Shown: in pieces, positions 16,502-25,700 of the stretch
Layout of the letters: each line of letters begins with the position of its first letter
Position numbering within the stretch: the stretch's first letter is position 1
Assembly: GCA_963976875.1 (NCBI GenBank)
Contig: CAXBML010000007.1
Coordinates: 62,001 to 126,000 of the forward strand
DNA from: Berkiella_A sp963976875
GTDB taxonomy: Bacteria > Pseudomonadota > Gammaproteobacteria > Berkiellales > Berkiellaceae
Direction: 5' to 3'
DNA: 64,000 bases
Notes under the pieces: generated by a model
What the model was told of the DNA's origin: nothing
The model's database searches: none
Seen by the model: the letters and a program-made list of their open reading frames with translations, nothing else
Position numbers and translations under genes: made by a program

Positions 16502-17734
16502 CTAACGAATACTCTGCATAGCCACTGTTGATATATCCCACATAGGTAAAAATACACCTAATGCTAAAACTAAAACCATACCTGCGATAATAAATAGCAA
16601 CACGGGTTCCATTTTCTCGGCCAGACTTTTAAGTCCGTAGTCGACTTCTTTGCCATAGAACTGTGCAATATGACTTAAGCTACCTTCCAGATCTCCCGTT
16701 TGCTCACCAACGGCAACCATCTGAATTAAAATAGGCGAAAATATTTTACAGTGCGTCATTGCTTGAGATAATGATTCCCCAGCTTCAATACTTTGACGAA
16801 TCAAGTTTATTTTTGTCCGAAAATAATAGTTATCTGAAACATTCGCAATAACTTGCAATGCTGATAATATAGGCACATTGGCATTCAAAGCATGGGATAA
16901 ATGCCCACAAAATTGTGCGACCAAAGTATATTTTATGAGGTTCCCGACGAAAGGCAGCTTCATTTTTTGTAACCCCAAAGCAACACGTCCTGATGGTGTT
17001 CTATAATATAGAATTAGCCCACCAATAAGCATTGTCGCTGCAATCAGCAGACTGCTTTTATAGTCCAAGCAAAAATTGGAAATAACCATTAAAATTTTTG
17101 TCGGCAGTGGGAGCTCTGCCGAAAAAGAATTAAAAAATTCCGCGAACACAGGTATCACCCAAAAATTTAAAATAATGATAGCGACCAATAAAGTCACAAT
17201 AACAAATAAAGGATAACGTAACGCTAATTTTAATTGTCTCTTTGCGCTTAAATCCTCCTCCAAATACTCTTTAATTTGGCAAAAAGCGTAATCAAGACTA
17301 CCTGTTTTCTCTCCAATAGAAACTAATGAGGTTATAAATGTGTTAAATACGCCACTATACAAGCGCATTGCATCACTTAAAGGATAGCCAGACTCCACAT
17401 TCATAATAATATCGTACAAAATTTGTTTGAGTCTTTTATTTTCACTTGTGTCATGTATTGATTGTAATGCGGAGCGTATGTTGACACCCGCGTGGCTTAG
17501 TGACTCCAACTGACTAAACAATAAAATAAGCTCTAGGGTAGAGATACCCCAATGAGGATATAAATTATAAATGTAGTTTTGCAAGGCTTGATTTTCGTCA
17601 GCCAGACAAATATCTTTTGAGATAACACCCAACGCATTTAGCTTGATCGCAGCATCACTCAAAGACTCTGCATGGATCCAGCCTTCAGCCTGCATCCCTT
17701 GAGGATTGATCCCTTGGTAGAAGAATTTTTTCAT
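16502..17734 (-). CDS. mshG: Type IV pilus inner-membrane platform protein (GspF/PilC family, MshG)
   Basis: A 410-residue polytopic protein with two tandem GspF domains. Start at 17734 (MKKFFYQGINPQG), as typical for the family, lying 50 bases inside the ATPase gene; an upstream ATG at 17764 is less likely. Seen are the LSHAGVNIRSALQ and GHLSHALNANVPILSALQV repeats, EKTGSLDYAF/EQTGDLEGSL pairs and three long membrane helices. It would couple MshE ATP hydrolysis to pilin polymerisation. Confidence 0.9.
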   Translation of the reverse strand: MKKFFYQGINPQGMQAEGWIHAESLSDAAIKLNALGVISKDICLADENQALQNYIYNLYPHWGISTLELILLFSQLESLSHAGVNIRSALQSIHDTSENKRLKQILYDIIMNVESGYPLSDAMRLYSGVFNTFITSLVSIGEKTGSLDYAFCQIKEYLEEDLSAKRQLKLALRYPLFVIVTLLVAIIILNFWVIPVFAEFFNSFSAELPLPTKILMVISNFCLDYKSSLLIAATMLIGGLILYYRTPSGRVALGLQKMKLPFVGNLIKYTLVAQFCGHLSHALNANVPILSALQVIANVSDNYYFRTKINLIRQSIEAGESLSQAMTHCKIFSPILIQMVAVGEQTGDLEGSLSHIAQFYGKEVDYGLKSLAEKMEPVLLFIIAGMVLVLALGVFLPMWDISTVAMQSIR

Positions 17735-19436
17735 TACTATGCATGTCATCCAATTCGCTCTCAAAATTTAAACGCATTATTTCTGAGAGTGTTGTTAATC
17801 CTTGATTCATATATTCATAACCACTATACAAGAGCGGCTTATAATGCGTAGAAGCTCTCGCTTTTTCAAAATAGGTATTCATATCACCCGCCCGTAACGC
17901 CTCTGAAAGAACATTGTCTATTTCTAACAGTTCATAAATGCCCATACGCCCCTTATACCCTGTCATGCCACAATGGGTACAGCCCTTTCCCATCATCAGC
18001 TCTCGTATTGGTTGGGCAGGACCAAAATGGCTTTGAAGCCATTTGCTCTCGACCTCTGACGGTTCATATGTTATTCGGCATCGGGTACAAATTCTCCGGA
18101 TCAATCGTTGCGCAATAATTAACTTCACACTACTGGCGGCTAAATAGGCATGAACTCCCATATCCATCAGTCGAATCGCACTTGAAATCGCATCATTCGT
18201 ATGTAAGGTTGATAAAACCAGGTGGCCGGTAATGGCAGCACGTAAAGCAATATTCGCTGTTTCACTATCCCGAATTTCTCCCACCATGACCACATCCGGG
18301 TCGTGGCGTAAAGCAGAACGTAATATGTTCGCAAAATTTAATCCTATCTTAGTTTGCACTTGTACTTGATTGATACGCGCTAATGTATATTCAATAGGAT
18401 CCTCTACAGTAATAATTTTTTTCTCGACCTCATTCACGGCCGATAAGGCCGAATACAGAGTCGTTGTTTTTCCGCTACCCGTTGGTCCCGTCACCAGAAT
18501 CATACCGTGCGGATGACTTAAGTGTTTTTTGAAAATCTGCAACTGCTCGGCACTCATCCCTAGTTCTTCTGGGGCTAACAAGCCAGACGATTGATCTAAT
18601 ATTCTCAAAACAACGGCTTCTTGCCCTAAAACCGGCATAGTCGCAACACGCACATCCACTTTTCGTTCGTGATATTGAACACTAAATCTCCCATCCTGTG
18701 GTAAACGATGCTCGGAGATATTCAAGCCTGCCATCAATTTGATACGAAGAACCAACGGCGCTAATATAGATTTCTCGGCAATAATCTGTTCATTTAAAAT
18801 GCCATCTATTCTTTGCCTAATTCGAAATGCGTTTTGAGCCGGCTCAATATGTATATCAGAGGCATTATTGAGTATAGCTTCTTCAAAAATAGAGTTTAAC
18901 AATCGCTTGACAGGCGTGTCTTCTAAAATCTCCTCATACGCTAAGCCAGACTGGCCCGCTTGCTTCATTTCCTGCTCAAGCTCTCCGACAAATGTTTTTA
19001 TATCATCTTTTCTTTTATAGACTTCATCAAGCATATTTTTTATGTCTTCTTCCCGAACAACCACTAACCTAGGTGTTTGTCCTAATTTAGAGCAAATTTG
19101 GTCTAAAGCAGATAAATCAGTGGGATCAGAAGCCGCTACCCAAAACTGATCTTGCAGCTTATCTATGGGTAACATTTTAAAACGACGGGCAAATGTTTCG
19201 GGCACTAATTTTATAATATGGGGTTTTACAGAATATGATTTCAAATCCAAAAACGGTAAATCTAATTGCTTCGCCAAAAAAGAAAGCAAGTCATTTTCAT
19301 TGATCAGCTCTAACTCAATTAAGACATCCCCTAATTTTTGACCTGTTTTTTTTTGAGAGGTCAGCGCACGCTCTAAATCTTCCTCTTTAATAATTTTTTG
19401 CTCTACCAGCAAATCACCCAGCTTGATTTTGCTCAT
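17685..19436 (-). CDS. mshE: Type IV pilus assembly ATPase (GspE/PilB family, MshE)
   Basis: A 583-residue hexameric ATPase. The N-terminal MshEN domain has two 24-residue motifs (residues 5-28 and 34-57, pattern K-L-G-x-x-L ... L-x-x-x-L-x-x-Q) separated by five residues; in the family this binds cyclic di-GMP. Then come Walker A GPTGSGKTTTLYSAL, an Asp box, Walker B with VGEIRDSETANIALRA, the His box GHLVLSTLHTND and the four-Cys zinc site (CTRC ... CTHC). Its start overlaps the upstream gene by 4 bases. Confidence 0.93.
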   Translation of the reverse strand: MSKIKLGDLLVEQKIIKEEDLERALTSQKKTGQKLGDVLIELELINENDLLSFLAKQLDLPFLDLKSYSVKPHIIKLVPETFARRFKMLPIDKLQDQFWVAASDPTDLSALDQICSKLGQTPRLVVVREEDIKNMLDEVYKRKDDIKTFVGELEQEMKQAGQSGLAYEEILEDTPVKRLLNSIFEEAILNNASDIHIEPAQNAFRIRQRIDGILNEQIIAEKSILAPLVLRIKLMAGLNISEHRLPQDGRFSVQYHERKVDVRVATMPVLGQEAVVLRILDQSSGLLAPEELGMSAEQLQIFKKHLSHPHGMILVTGPTGSGKTTTLYSALSAVNEVEKKIITVEDPIEYTLARINQVQVQTKIGLNFANILRSALRHDPDVVMVGEIRDSETANIALRAAITGHLVLSTLHTNDAISSAIRLMDMGVHAYLAASSVKLIIAQRLIRRICTRCRITYEPSEVESKWLQSHFGPAQPIRELMMGKGCTHCGMTGYKGRMGIYELLEIDNVLSEALRAGDMNTYFEKARASTHYKPLLYSGYEYMNQGLTTLSEIMRLNFESELDDMHSNEKILLPRDQSSRDAG

Positions 19437-20065
19437 CGACTGCCCCCCGATGATTTGCTTTTATTTTTTTCATAATCTACTGTGAATAGTGTTAACCTAA
19501 TATCTGCATCAGGAAATGACTTGATCTTGTATTCAAATTTATCCCAATATACAGTCGGCACATCTGCTTTTAACTTGTATAAATATTTAATCATTTCTGG
19601 AAACTGACCCACAAAATGAAGTTCATAGGGCAGTTTAATCAATTGACTATTATCTTGAGGTGCCTCAGGAGGTAAGCCTTCTAAAGAAACTAATTCTAAT
19701 CCTTTGAAATCAGACAATATACTGGCAAGGACTTTGGGCGCTGAGCGTTCTCCCATGTTCACAGGATCTAGAGCTTGCAGCTGCTTTTCTAATTTTCTAT
19801 TCTCTCTCTTTAATTGTTCGTGTTGTTTTTTCTGCGTTACTGTTAAAAACGCTATCTCATCATAGTATGCTGAGCCTTCTTCTATCAAATGTCGTTGTTG
19901 CTCTTTAATGGCCGCCAGGCTGCTGATATTAGGTGAAATTGTGATTTCATATAAAAAAGCGATAATGCCAACCATCCCGGTTACCATCAGAAGTAACTGT
20001 TCTCTTAATGACAATGCATTTATTTGCGCAATGAGTTTATATGTTCTGTTATAAAGACCATGCAT
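19433..20065 (-). CDS. mshJ: PilO/MshJ-like pilus alignment protein
   Basis: A 210-residue bitopic inner-membrane protein, read from the ATG at 20065 (MHGLYNRTYKLIAQ) one base after the preceding gene. The longer ORF would overlap that gene by 86 bases. A membrane helix lies at about 26-45, followed by a coiled coil (KEQQRHLIEEG, LKRENRKLEKQLQAL) and a C-terminal ferredoxin-like fold region, the PilO/GspM layout. Gene order and the N-terminal LNALSLREQLLL-type motif agree with MshJ. It would link PilN- and PilM-like proteins to the pilus machine. Confidence 0.78.
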   Translation of the reverse strand: MHGLYNRTYKLIAQINALSLREQLLLMVTGMVGIIAFLYEITISPNISSLAAIKEQQRHLIEEGSAYYDEIAFLTVTQKKQHEQLKRENRKLEKQLQALDPVNMGERSAPKVLASILSDFKGLELVSLEGLPPEAPQDNSQLIKLPYELHFVGQFPEMIKYLYKLKADVPTVYWDKFEYKIKSFPDADIRLTLFTVDYEKNKSKSSGGSR

Positions 20066-20066
20066 C

Positions 20067-20645
20067 TTATTGTACCTGTATGACAAAATCGACATACTTT
20101 TTATCATCCTGCATTTTTTGTATTTTAAATTGGCTCGCATTTTTTTTGCCATTCAACTTGACATTTTCCCAAGAAGATAACACTTTCGGCACTAACTGTG
20201 GTGTTGTCGAGCGCCCTATTATTTTAATTTCCTGTCCATTTTGAATAGAAATATAATCAATTAATGTACCGACAACATGGTCCCCGGCTATTTTATTGAG
20301 ATAATATGTTAGATCTTGCGACTTATTTTGCAACTGATAAACCGCTTTTAATCTTTGCTCTTTCTCAAGACGTTCCGCGGCTAATGCTTTGATACTTTCA
20401 GATAAGCTCTGCCCGTACTCAGCCTTAAACTGATTACTGATTTTCCTTAACTGGGCAGCGTATCGTATATTTTGCTCTCGTATTTCTGAAAGTTTCTTTT
20501 GCTCAGCATGATTTGTATTGAGCAAGACCAAACTCCATAAACACATAAAAGTTATACTAACGAACCAGATAAACAATACATGCTTAGCTGAAAATTTAGG
20601 TTGTGCGTTCTGATAAACCGATAAAAAATTTATGGCTTGCTTCAT
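20067..20645 (-). CDS. PilN-like pilus assembly protein
   Basis: A 192-residue bitopic protein: short N-terminal cytoplasmic segment with INFLSVYQ (the PilN-type motif that binds PilM), a membrane helix (about 24-42), a long coiled coil and a C-terminal alpha/beta domain. In MSHA loci this function is part of MshI; here the actin-like and PilN-like parts are separate genes overlapping by 4 bases (ATGA). The assignment rests on architecture and order. Confidence 0.78.
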   Translation of the reverse strand: MKQAINFLSVYQNAQPKFSAKHVLFIWFVSITFMCLWSLVLLNTNHAEQKKLSEIREQNIRYAAQLRKISNQFKAEYGQSLSESIKALAAERLEKEQRLKAVYQLQNKSQDLTYYLNKIAGDHVVGTLIDYISIQNGQEIKIIGRSTTPQLVPKVLSSWENVKLNGKKNASQFKIQKMQDDKKYVDFVIQVQ

Positions 20646-21610
20646 ATATCACCACCCAATGCTGCCGACCCTGCAATTAATTCAGGCATCATTATTTTTT
20701 GTTGTTCTCGCCATTGACGCAGTGCTAAATTATATACTGGCAAGCCTAAAATACCTTCAAGTTTCTGACTATTTAAAACATTTTCAATATCCGGGTTTAT
20801 ATAAATTTGAGTGATCCCTGGGTTGCGAATATGACTCGCACAATAATCTATTGAGCGTTGTATCTCTAAACTCAATGCGTCATAGCTGCTGGCCAAGGCA
20901 TCCGTATTTTCAGTTTTAAAATTTTTTGCAGAGACATCAATGTCCCGCATAAAGTAAATTTCATTATTGCGCATAATAACCAATTCACTTTTGCGGCAGC
21001 CCATTTTAACAATCACGGTTCCTTTGTCTGGCGATTCACCCAAAATACTATTTTTAATGGCATTCTGCCAAATATCAATCTTTGTTAATTTAATATTATT
21101 TTTGCGCGCCCATGTAATGCATGCTTTTAGATTATCTTGCTGCATCGCCAAGGCATATATTTTACCTGGTTTACTATTTTTGCATGGTAAAGTGAGATAT
21201 TCTACAATAGCCTCTTCACATGGGTAGTCTAGATATTCTGCTAGCCGCCACTTAATCGCATTATGCTTATCTGATATCTCTCCTGGAAAATCATCTAACA
21301 TAAAAATATCATAATATTGCTTAGGCAATATGAGTATGACAGGAACCTGTGATAACTGGTGTTTTTTTATATACTGTTTTAACACCCCCGTTTCAGCGCC
21401 CATGAAACTTTCTTTGATTCTATCATGAGCAACAATAGAAAAACTTTCTTCCTTTTTAGTAAACAAAGTAAGATACATATTATCGCCATCAGGGTATAAC
21501 CCCATATATCGGGAGCCTTTATTGCCCCAGTGCATATGTAGGGTTTTCATTAATTTTAATACTAAGTTTTGACCTACCATCTTATTATTTTTCCAGTAAT
21601 CATTCGGCAT
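20642..21610 (-). CDS. mshI: PilM/MshI-like actin-fold protein
   Basis: A 322-residue cytoplasmic protein of the PilM/MshI class, first gene of the pilus operon. Visible landmarks are RYMGLYPDGDNMYLTLF near the start, a central VIVKMGCRKSELVIMRNNEIYFMRDIDV (nucleotide-binding-like strands) and YDALSLEIQRSIDYC, the family's QIQRSLDYYES-like helix. It is expected to form a ring that binds the PilN N-terminus. Start codons at 21610, 21580 and 21550 are all possible; none has a convincing ribosome-binding site. Confidence 0.8.
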   Translation of the reverse strand: MPNDYWKNNKMVGQNLVLKLMKTLHMHWGNKGSRYMGLYPDGDNMYLTLFTKKEESFSIVAHDRIKESFMGAETGVLKQYIKKHQLSQVPVILILPKQYYDIFMLDDFPGEISDKHNAIKWRLAEYLDYPCEEAIVEYLTLPCKNSKPGKIYALAMQQDNLKACITWARKNNIKLTKIDIWQNAIKNSILGESPDKGTVIVKMGCRKSELVIMRNNEIYFMRDIDVSAKNFKTENTDALASSYDALSLEIQRSIDYCASHIRNPGITQIYINPDIENVLNSQKLEGILGLPVYNLALRQWREQQKIMMPELIAGSAALGGDI

Positions 21611-21623
21611 TGTTTCATTTAAA

Positions 21624-21651
21624 ATTGTAGTTGTCTTACTTGCTAATACAA
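21624..21651 (-). promoter_or_regulatory. Probable sigma-70 promoter of the pilus operon
   Basis: On the minus strand TTGTAT (21646-21651) and TACAAT (21624-21629) are separated by 16 bases. The transcription start would fall near 21617, very close to the ATG at 21610, which favours a start codon at 21580 or 21550, or a very short leader. Confidence 0.4.
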
Positions 21652-21856
21652 GTGATTTTTACAAGCTTTTCTTATTCAAGCTATTCTTTAATATATTATG
21701 ATGCTCAACATCAATCATAAGACTGTGATTAAAGACAACAGAGTTTATGTCATTTTTTTGACAATTTATCTTAATGTTTTGGAACTTTTACCGATAACAT
21801 CTTTGTATGATGAAAAATTGTATCCAAAAATGAAGAAAAAAATAGAAGGTGCGTCA

Positions 21857-22789
21857 ATGAAAAAATTATCAGCAGCAAAGAGTATGGACGCTGTTGCAAA
21901 AACCCTGCTATGGATTGGCGCAGCAATGCTTGTACAGCCTTGCTTTGCCTTAACCTATACGATTCCAGCACAAGGCAATGTGGTTGGTCATATTCAATAT
22001 ACAACAGCTTCCCGACACGATTCTCTATCAACAGTCGGTCGTCGTCATAATATTGGTGGTTATGAAATGAAAGAGGCTAATCCTGGAGTGGGGTATAAAA
22101 ACCCTAGAGCTGGTAAAAAATTGTTAGTCCCTTCCAGGTTTGTGCTTCCCGATGCCCCTAGAAAAGGCATTGTGATTAATCTAGCCGAGTTAAGACTTTA
22201 CTATTATCATCCAGATGGCAGACGTGTTTCTACTTTTCCAGTCGGCGTAGGGCAAGATGGTTGGAATACACCTTTGGGTAAAACCTCCATTGTGAGAAAA
22301 AGAGCAAACCCAACCTGGGTTGTGCCGAAGTCTATTCTAGAGAACCATAGAAGATTGGGTAAACCCATTCCGAAAAGCATGCCGCCTGGGCCCAAAAATC
22401 CATTGGGCACACATGCTTTAAGCTTAGGATTTAAAAATATTGTGATACATGGCACACCGTATCCAAGGGGTGTGGGTTTAAGAAGCAGTCACGGTTGTAT
22501 TCGTATGCTGCCTGAAGATATCCGCAAAGTATTTGATATGGTCCCAATGGGTACGCCTGTGAACATTGTTCATCAACCCAACAAGGTCGGCTATTTAGGT
22601 AAGCAAGTCTTTGTTGAGTCTCATGTGCCTATATCTAGCAGCATGTATGGTGGCAACCATAGCATTGAATATTCCGTGAAAAAGATAGTCAATAAAACGG
22701 GTGTTAAAATGAATATTAACTGGCATCAAGCTCGAAAAGCGCGAAGCCAAGCCAGCGGTTACCCTAAAGCGATTGGTAGAGTGCTATAA
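21857..22789 (+). CDS. L,D-transpeptidase (YkuD/ErfK-YbiS family)
   Basis: A 310-residue exported enzyme. Start ATG at 21857 with AAGGTG at 21846-21851; the ORF is open further upstream without a ribosome-binding site. A signal peptide (about 1-35, AMLVQPCFA) precedes a LysM-like region (LSTVGRRHNIGGYEMKEANP) and the YkuD catalytic domain with HGT ... SSHGCIRM, where His and Cys form the active site. The family cross-links peptidoglycan 3-3 or attaches outer-membrane lipoprotein to peptidoglycan. A strong terminator follows, so it is monocistronic. Confidence 0.9.
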   Translation: MKKLSAAKSMDAVAKTLLWIGAAMLVQPCFALTYTIPAQGNVVGHIQYTTASRHDSLSTVGRRHNIGGYEMKEANPGVGYKNPRAGKKLLVPSRFVLPDAPRKGIVINLAELRLYYYHPDGRRVSTFPVGVGQDGWNTPLGKTSIVRKRANPTWVVPKSILENHRRLGKPIPKSMPPGPKNPLGTHALSLGFKNIVIHGTPYPRGVGLRSSHGCIRMLPEDIRKVFDMVPMGTPVNIVHQPNKVGYLGKQVFVESHVPISSSMYGGNHSIEYSVKKIVNKTGVKMNINWHQARKARSQASGYPKAIGRVL

Positions 22790-22815
22790 GAAATAACTTT
22801 CATATACAACACTCT

Positions 22816-22853
22816 AAAGAGGAGGGCGGCTCTTAGCACCCTCCTCTTTTTTT
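22816..22853 (+). terminator. Rho-independent terminator after the L,D-transpeptidase
   Basis: An 11-bp perfect stem (AAAGAGGAGGG / CCCTCCTCTTT) with a 12-base loop, running into an uninterrupted T tract to 22853, 26 bases beyond the stop codon. Confidence 0.9.
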
Positions 22854-22926
22854 GCGTATATTTCTTCAATTTACTTTCTTTTTCTGTCACTATACAGCTT
22901 TATAAAATCATTATTAGCTGAGCCCC

Positions 22927-23388
22927 ATGTTCCATATTGTACTCTATCAACCAGAAATTCCGCCTAATACGGGCAACATCATACGCTTGTGTGCCAATAC
23001 TCAAGCGCAATTACACCTGATAGAGCCTTTGGGATTTTCTCTTTCGGATAAACAAATGCGTAGAGCAGGTTTGGACTACCATCATTTGGCACGCATTCAA
23101 ACCTACCCTAATTTTGAAGCGTTCATGAACACAGCCAAGCCCAAGCGCTGCTTCGCGCTTACAACAAAGGCAACGTCTTTTTATACTAATCATCAATATC
23201 AATCGGGAGACTATTTCGTTTTTGGGCCAGAGACACGCGGCTTACCCCAGGATGTATTAGATCAGTTCCCTTCAGACAATAAGCTGCTGATCCCTCAGGC
23301 CTCTAGCTCCAGAAGTTTAAATTTAGCGAATTGTGTTTCGATTGTGGTGTACGAGGCTTTACGACAGTTAGACTTTTGCTTTCAGTAA
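22927..23388 (+). CDS. trmL: tRNA (cytidine/uridine-34-2'-O)-methyltransferase
   Basis: A 153-residue SPOUT-class enzyme that 2'-O-methylates the wobble base of tRNA-Leu. Family motifs are PEIPPNTGNIIRLCANT at the N-terminus, FGPETRGLP in the middle and the knot-forming SSRSLNLANCVSIVVYEALRQ at the C-terminus. Length and start are standard. It is convergent with the P-loop gene that ends at 23419. Confidence 0.95.
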   Translation: MFHIVLYQPEIPPNTGNIIRLCANTQAQLHLIEPLGFSLSDKQMRRAGLDYHHLARIQTYPNFEAFMNTAKPKRCFALTTKATSFYTNHQYQSGDYFVFGPETRGLPQDVLDQFPSDNKLLIPQASSSRSLNLANCVSIVVYEALRQLDFCFQ

Positions 23389-23418
23389 GCTTCAGACCAA
23401 CTTATTGTCACTGACACC

Positions 23419-24096
23419 TTATATCGCTTTACGACTGCGCGTTCTGGGCTTAGTATCAGAATAATTTTGAGGTTTAGTCTTTCTAAGATAGTACCCAGAT
23501 TTATATAGAGGTAACAAAGCCCCACTGGAAGGCAAATTTTTTGTTTCTAACTTTTTAACCTGTGCTTTTAACCCTGCAGCCCTTAAAACAAAAGCCGCTC
23601 TTTGTTCTACCGGCATTACCGGTACGATATGTATTTTACATTTATGACGTTTATATTCATTTTTAATCAATTGCACCAATCGCTCAGGATCATCTCCATC
23701 AACCCCATGCCTAACGTCTGATTTGGGCTTATCAAAAATAAAGACATGTTTATATTTGGTTACCAGGACTGAATCGGGAATTTTGTCATCCGCCACGCCA
23801 AAATAGCTAAAATAAGCAATGGCATCCGGAATACCCCGATCAAAAAATATGGTCTTATTTGATTTTCCTTGCGTAACCAGTGCGTCTTCCACAGTGCGCT
23901 GACGTGTTAGAATAGCCTTTTGAAATTTTTCTTTGTCTTCCCATGGCTTTTCAATGCCTTCTGCTTGTTGCTCATCAATATACCCTTGAGCCACCTCATG
24001 ATTGACATTAAAACCACAGTCTTTAAGGTAGGTAATAACCGTACTTTTTCCGGAACAGGGCGCGCCCGTGATGACTATCCAATTTGAATCTGGCAT
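23419..24096 (-). CDS. P-loop NTPase of the AAA_28 type
   Basis: A 225-residue protein read from the ATG at 24096 (MPDSNWIVITGAPCSGKST); a TTG at 24111 would add five residues. Walker A GAPCSGKST lies near the start, and a DRGIPDAIAYFSYFG segment follows the lid region. The layout is that of predicted ATPases/kinases of Pfam AAA_28, whose substrates are mostly unknown. The C-terminus is basic (YSDTKPRTRSRKAI). It lies between trmL and gpsA, an insertion relative to the usual conserved order. Confidence 0.78.
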   Translation of the reverse strand: MPDSNWIVITGAPCSGKSTVITYLKDCGFNVNHEVAQGYIDEQQAEGIEKPWEDKEKFQKAILTRQRTVEDALVTQGKSNKTIFFDRGIPDAIAYFSYFGVADDKIPDSVLVTKYKHVFIFDKPKSDVRHGVDGDDPERLVQLIKNEYKRHKCKIHIVPVMPVEQRAAFVLRAAGLKAQVKKLETKNLPSSGALLPLYKSGYYLRKTKPQNYSDTKPRTRSRKAI

Positions 24097-24136
24097 TTGA
24101 TAATGAACCAATAAAGTAAAAGTTGAAAAAATGGAA

Positions 24137-25141
24137 CTACGCGGTGTGATTATCTAATATATTTTGCATTGCTTGTTGACCAGGTAGCCCATTATAAACA
24201 ACCTCAAAAATTTGTTGGCAAATCGGTAGGTATTGCTGATAGCGCTCAGCTAAGATCATTAATTCTTTGACATTACTTTTACCTTCAACAACTTGACCTA
24301 TTTGTGTTTGTGCCTCATCCATGCTCAACCCCTGCCCTAAAGCCAAACCAAAGCGTCTATTACGTGATTGATTGTCGGTTGTCGTCAGAACCATATCGCC
24401 TAAGCCAGCTAGCCCCATCACGGTCTCGGTCTTCGCCCCCATAGCTTGAGCCATAAGATACATTTCTTGTACACCTCGGGTAATTAAAGCGGCTCTCGCA
24501 TTAGCTCCAAACCCTAATCCATCAGATAAACCAACAGCAATGGCGACAACGTTTTTGACCAAACCGCCTAAAGCAACGCCTGTCAGATCAGTGCTGGTCT
24601 CAATCCTAAAAATGGCACTATGTAGTAAGGGAGCCAATTGTTCTAGTAAATCGTTTTGGTTACAAGCTAATGTAATGGAAGTGGGCATAGCCTGTGCCAC
24701 TTCTTTAGCGAAACTAGGGCCAGATAGCAACGCTAGAGGACAGGTTTCTCCCAAAACATGCTGAGAAACATTATGTAAAAACTCTCCGGTGCTAGTCACA
24801 CCTTTAGTGGCAATAACAACAGCACTAATATTCTTTTTGAGAGTATTTAATTTGGATAAGGTCTCGGCAAAAACGTGGCTGGGAACGGCAACAATAACAA
24901 GCGTCTCAGATGCTAGCAAGCCATCCAAGCTATGGTCGATATGCAAATTCTCAGGAAAGGAAACACCCGGTAAATACTGCTTATTTTCTCTATCTGCTTG
25001 CAAGCGTGAAGCTTCACTGGGGTCGAAGCTCCACAAATGAACCTGATCAAAGCAGGTTGAAAAATATAGCGCTAAAGCCGTCCCCCACGAACCTGCTCCT
25101 AATACACATACCCGAGACTGACGGCTTAGCGTTAACATCAT
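24137..25141 (-). CDS. gpsA: Glycerol-3-phosphate dehydrogenase [NAD(P)+]
   Basis: 334 residues. It makes sn-glycerol 3-phosphate from dihydroxyacetone phosphate for phospholipid synthesis. Visible are the nucleotide-binding GAGSWGTALALY near residue 15, SGPSFAKEVA, the catalytic-Lys region GLVKNVVAIAVGLSDGLGFG and the substrate-binding NARAALITRG. Its start overlaps the secB stop, and the secB-gpsA pairing is conserved in gammaproteobacteria. Confidence 0.96.
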   Translation of the reverse strand: MMLTLSRQSRVCVLGAGSWGTALALYFSTCFDQVHLWSFDPSEASRLQADRENKQYLPGVSFPENLHIDHSLDGLLASETLVIVAVPSHVFAETLSKLNTLKKNISAVVIATKGVTSTGEFLHNVSQHVLGETCPLALLSGPSFAKEVAQAMPTSITLACNQNDLLEQLAPLLHSAIFRIETSTDLTGVALGGLVKNVVAIAVGLSDGLGFGANARAALITRGVQEMYLMAQAMGAKTETVMGLAGLGDMVLTTTDNQSRNRRFGLALGQGLSMDEAQTQIGQVVEGKSNVKELMILAERYQQYLPICQQIFEVVYNGLPGQQAMQNILDNHTA

Positions 25142-25620
25142 GCGTTTGCAGCTCCACCTTCTTTTTGCTGTTCTAAATGCTGCATATATAAGGCATCAAA
25201 ATTAACTGGTGCTAACAACAATTGTGGGAAACCACCACGAGTGACCAAGTCAGAAATAGCTTCTCTGGCATAAGGATACAAAATATTCGGACACATAGAG
25301 CCTAAAGCATGTGACAATTGCTCTTTAGGGAACCCTTTGATTGTAAAAATACCCGCCTGATGAACTTCAACCAAAAAGGCAGTGGTATCACCCATCTTCA
25401 CTGTTACGGTCAAATGCAAAACAACATCATAAACATCTTTTTCAAGGTCGTTGGTTTTTGTATGTAAATCAACATTAACCTCTGGCTTCCACTCTTCTTT
25501 GAAGATTTTAGGCGCATTAGGTGCTTCAAAAGAAACATCTTTTATATAGATACGCTGAATGTTAAATACAGGTCCATCTTTATCACCTTCAGGTGCAACT
25601 GGTTTCTCTTCTTTAGCCAT
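25138..25620 (-). CDS. secB: Protein-export chaperone SecB
   Basis: A 160-residue tetrameric chaperone that keeps preproteins unfolded for SecA. Family motifs are FNIQRIYIKDVSFEAPNAP, VVLHLTVTVK, VEVHQAGIFTIKGF, CPNILYPYAREAISDLVTRGGFPQLLLAPVNFD. The acidic tail is followed by a Gln/Glu-rich end. It overlaps gpsA by 4 bases. The glutaredoxin gene that often separates secB from the rhodanese gene is absent here. Confidence 0.96.
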   Translation of the reverse strand: MAKEEKPVAPEGDKDGPVFNIQRIYIKDVSFEAPNAPKIFKEEWKPEVNVDLHTKTNDLEKDVYDVVLHLTVTVKMGDTTAFLVEVHQAGIFTIKGFPKEQLSHALGSMCPNILYPYAREAISDLVTRGGFPQLLLAPVNFDALYMQHLEQQKEGGAANA

Positions 25621-25700
25621 GGATAATATCTCCCTAAATTTTCATTTTAAAATATTTAAGTCTCGCTCGAGACTCACTAGATTTTCTGCACGCTTTACAC

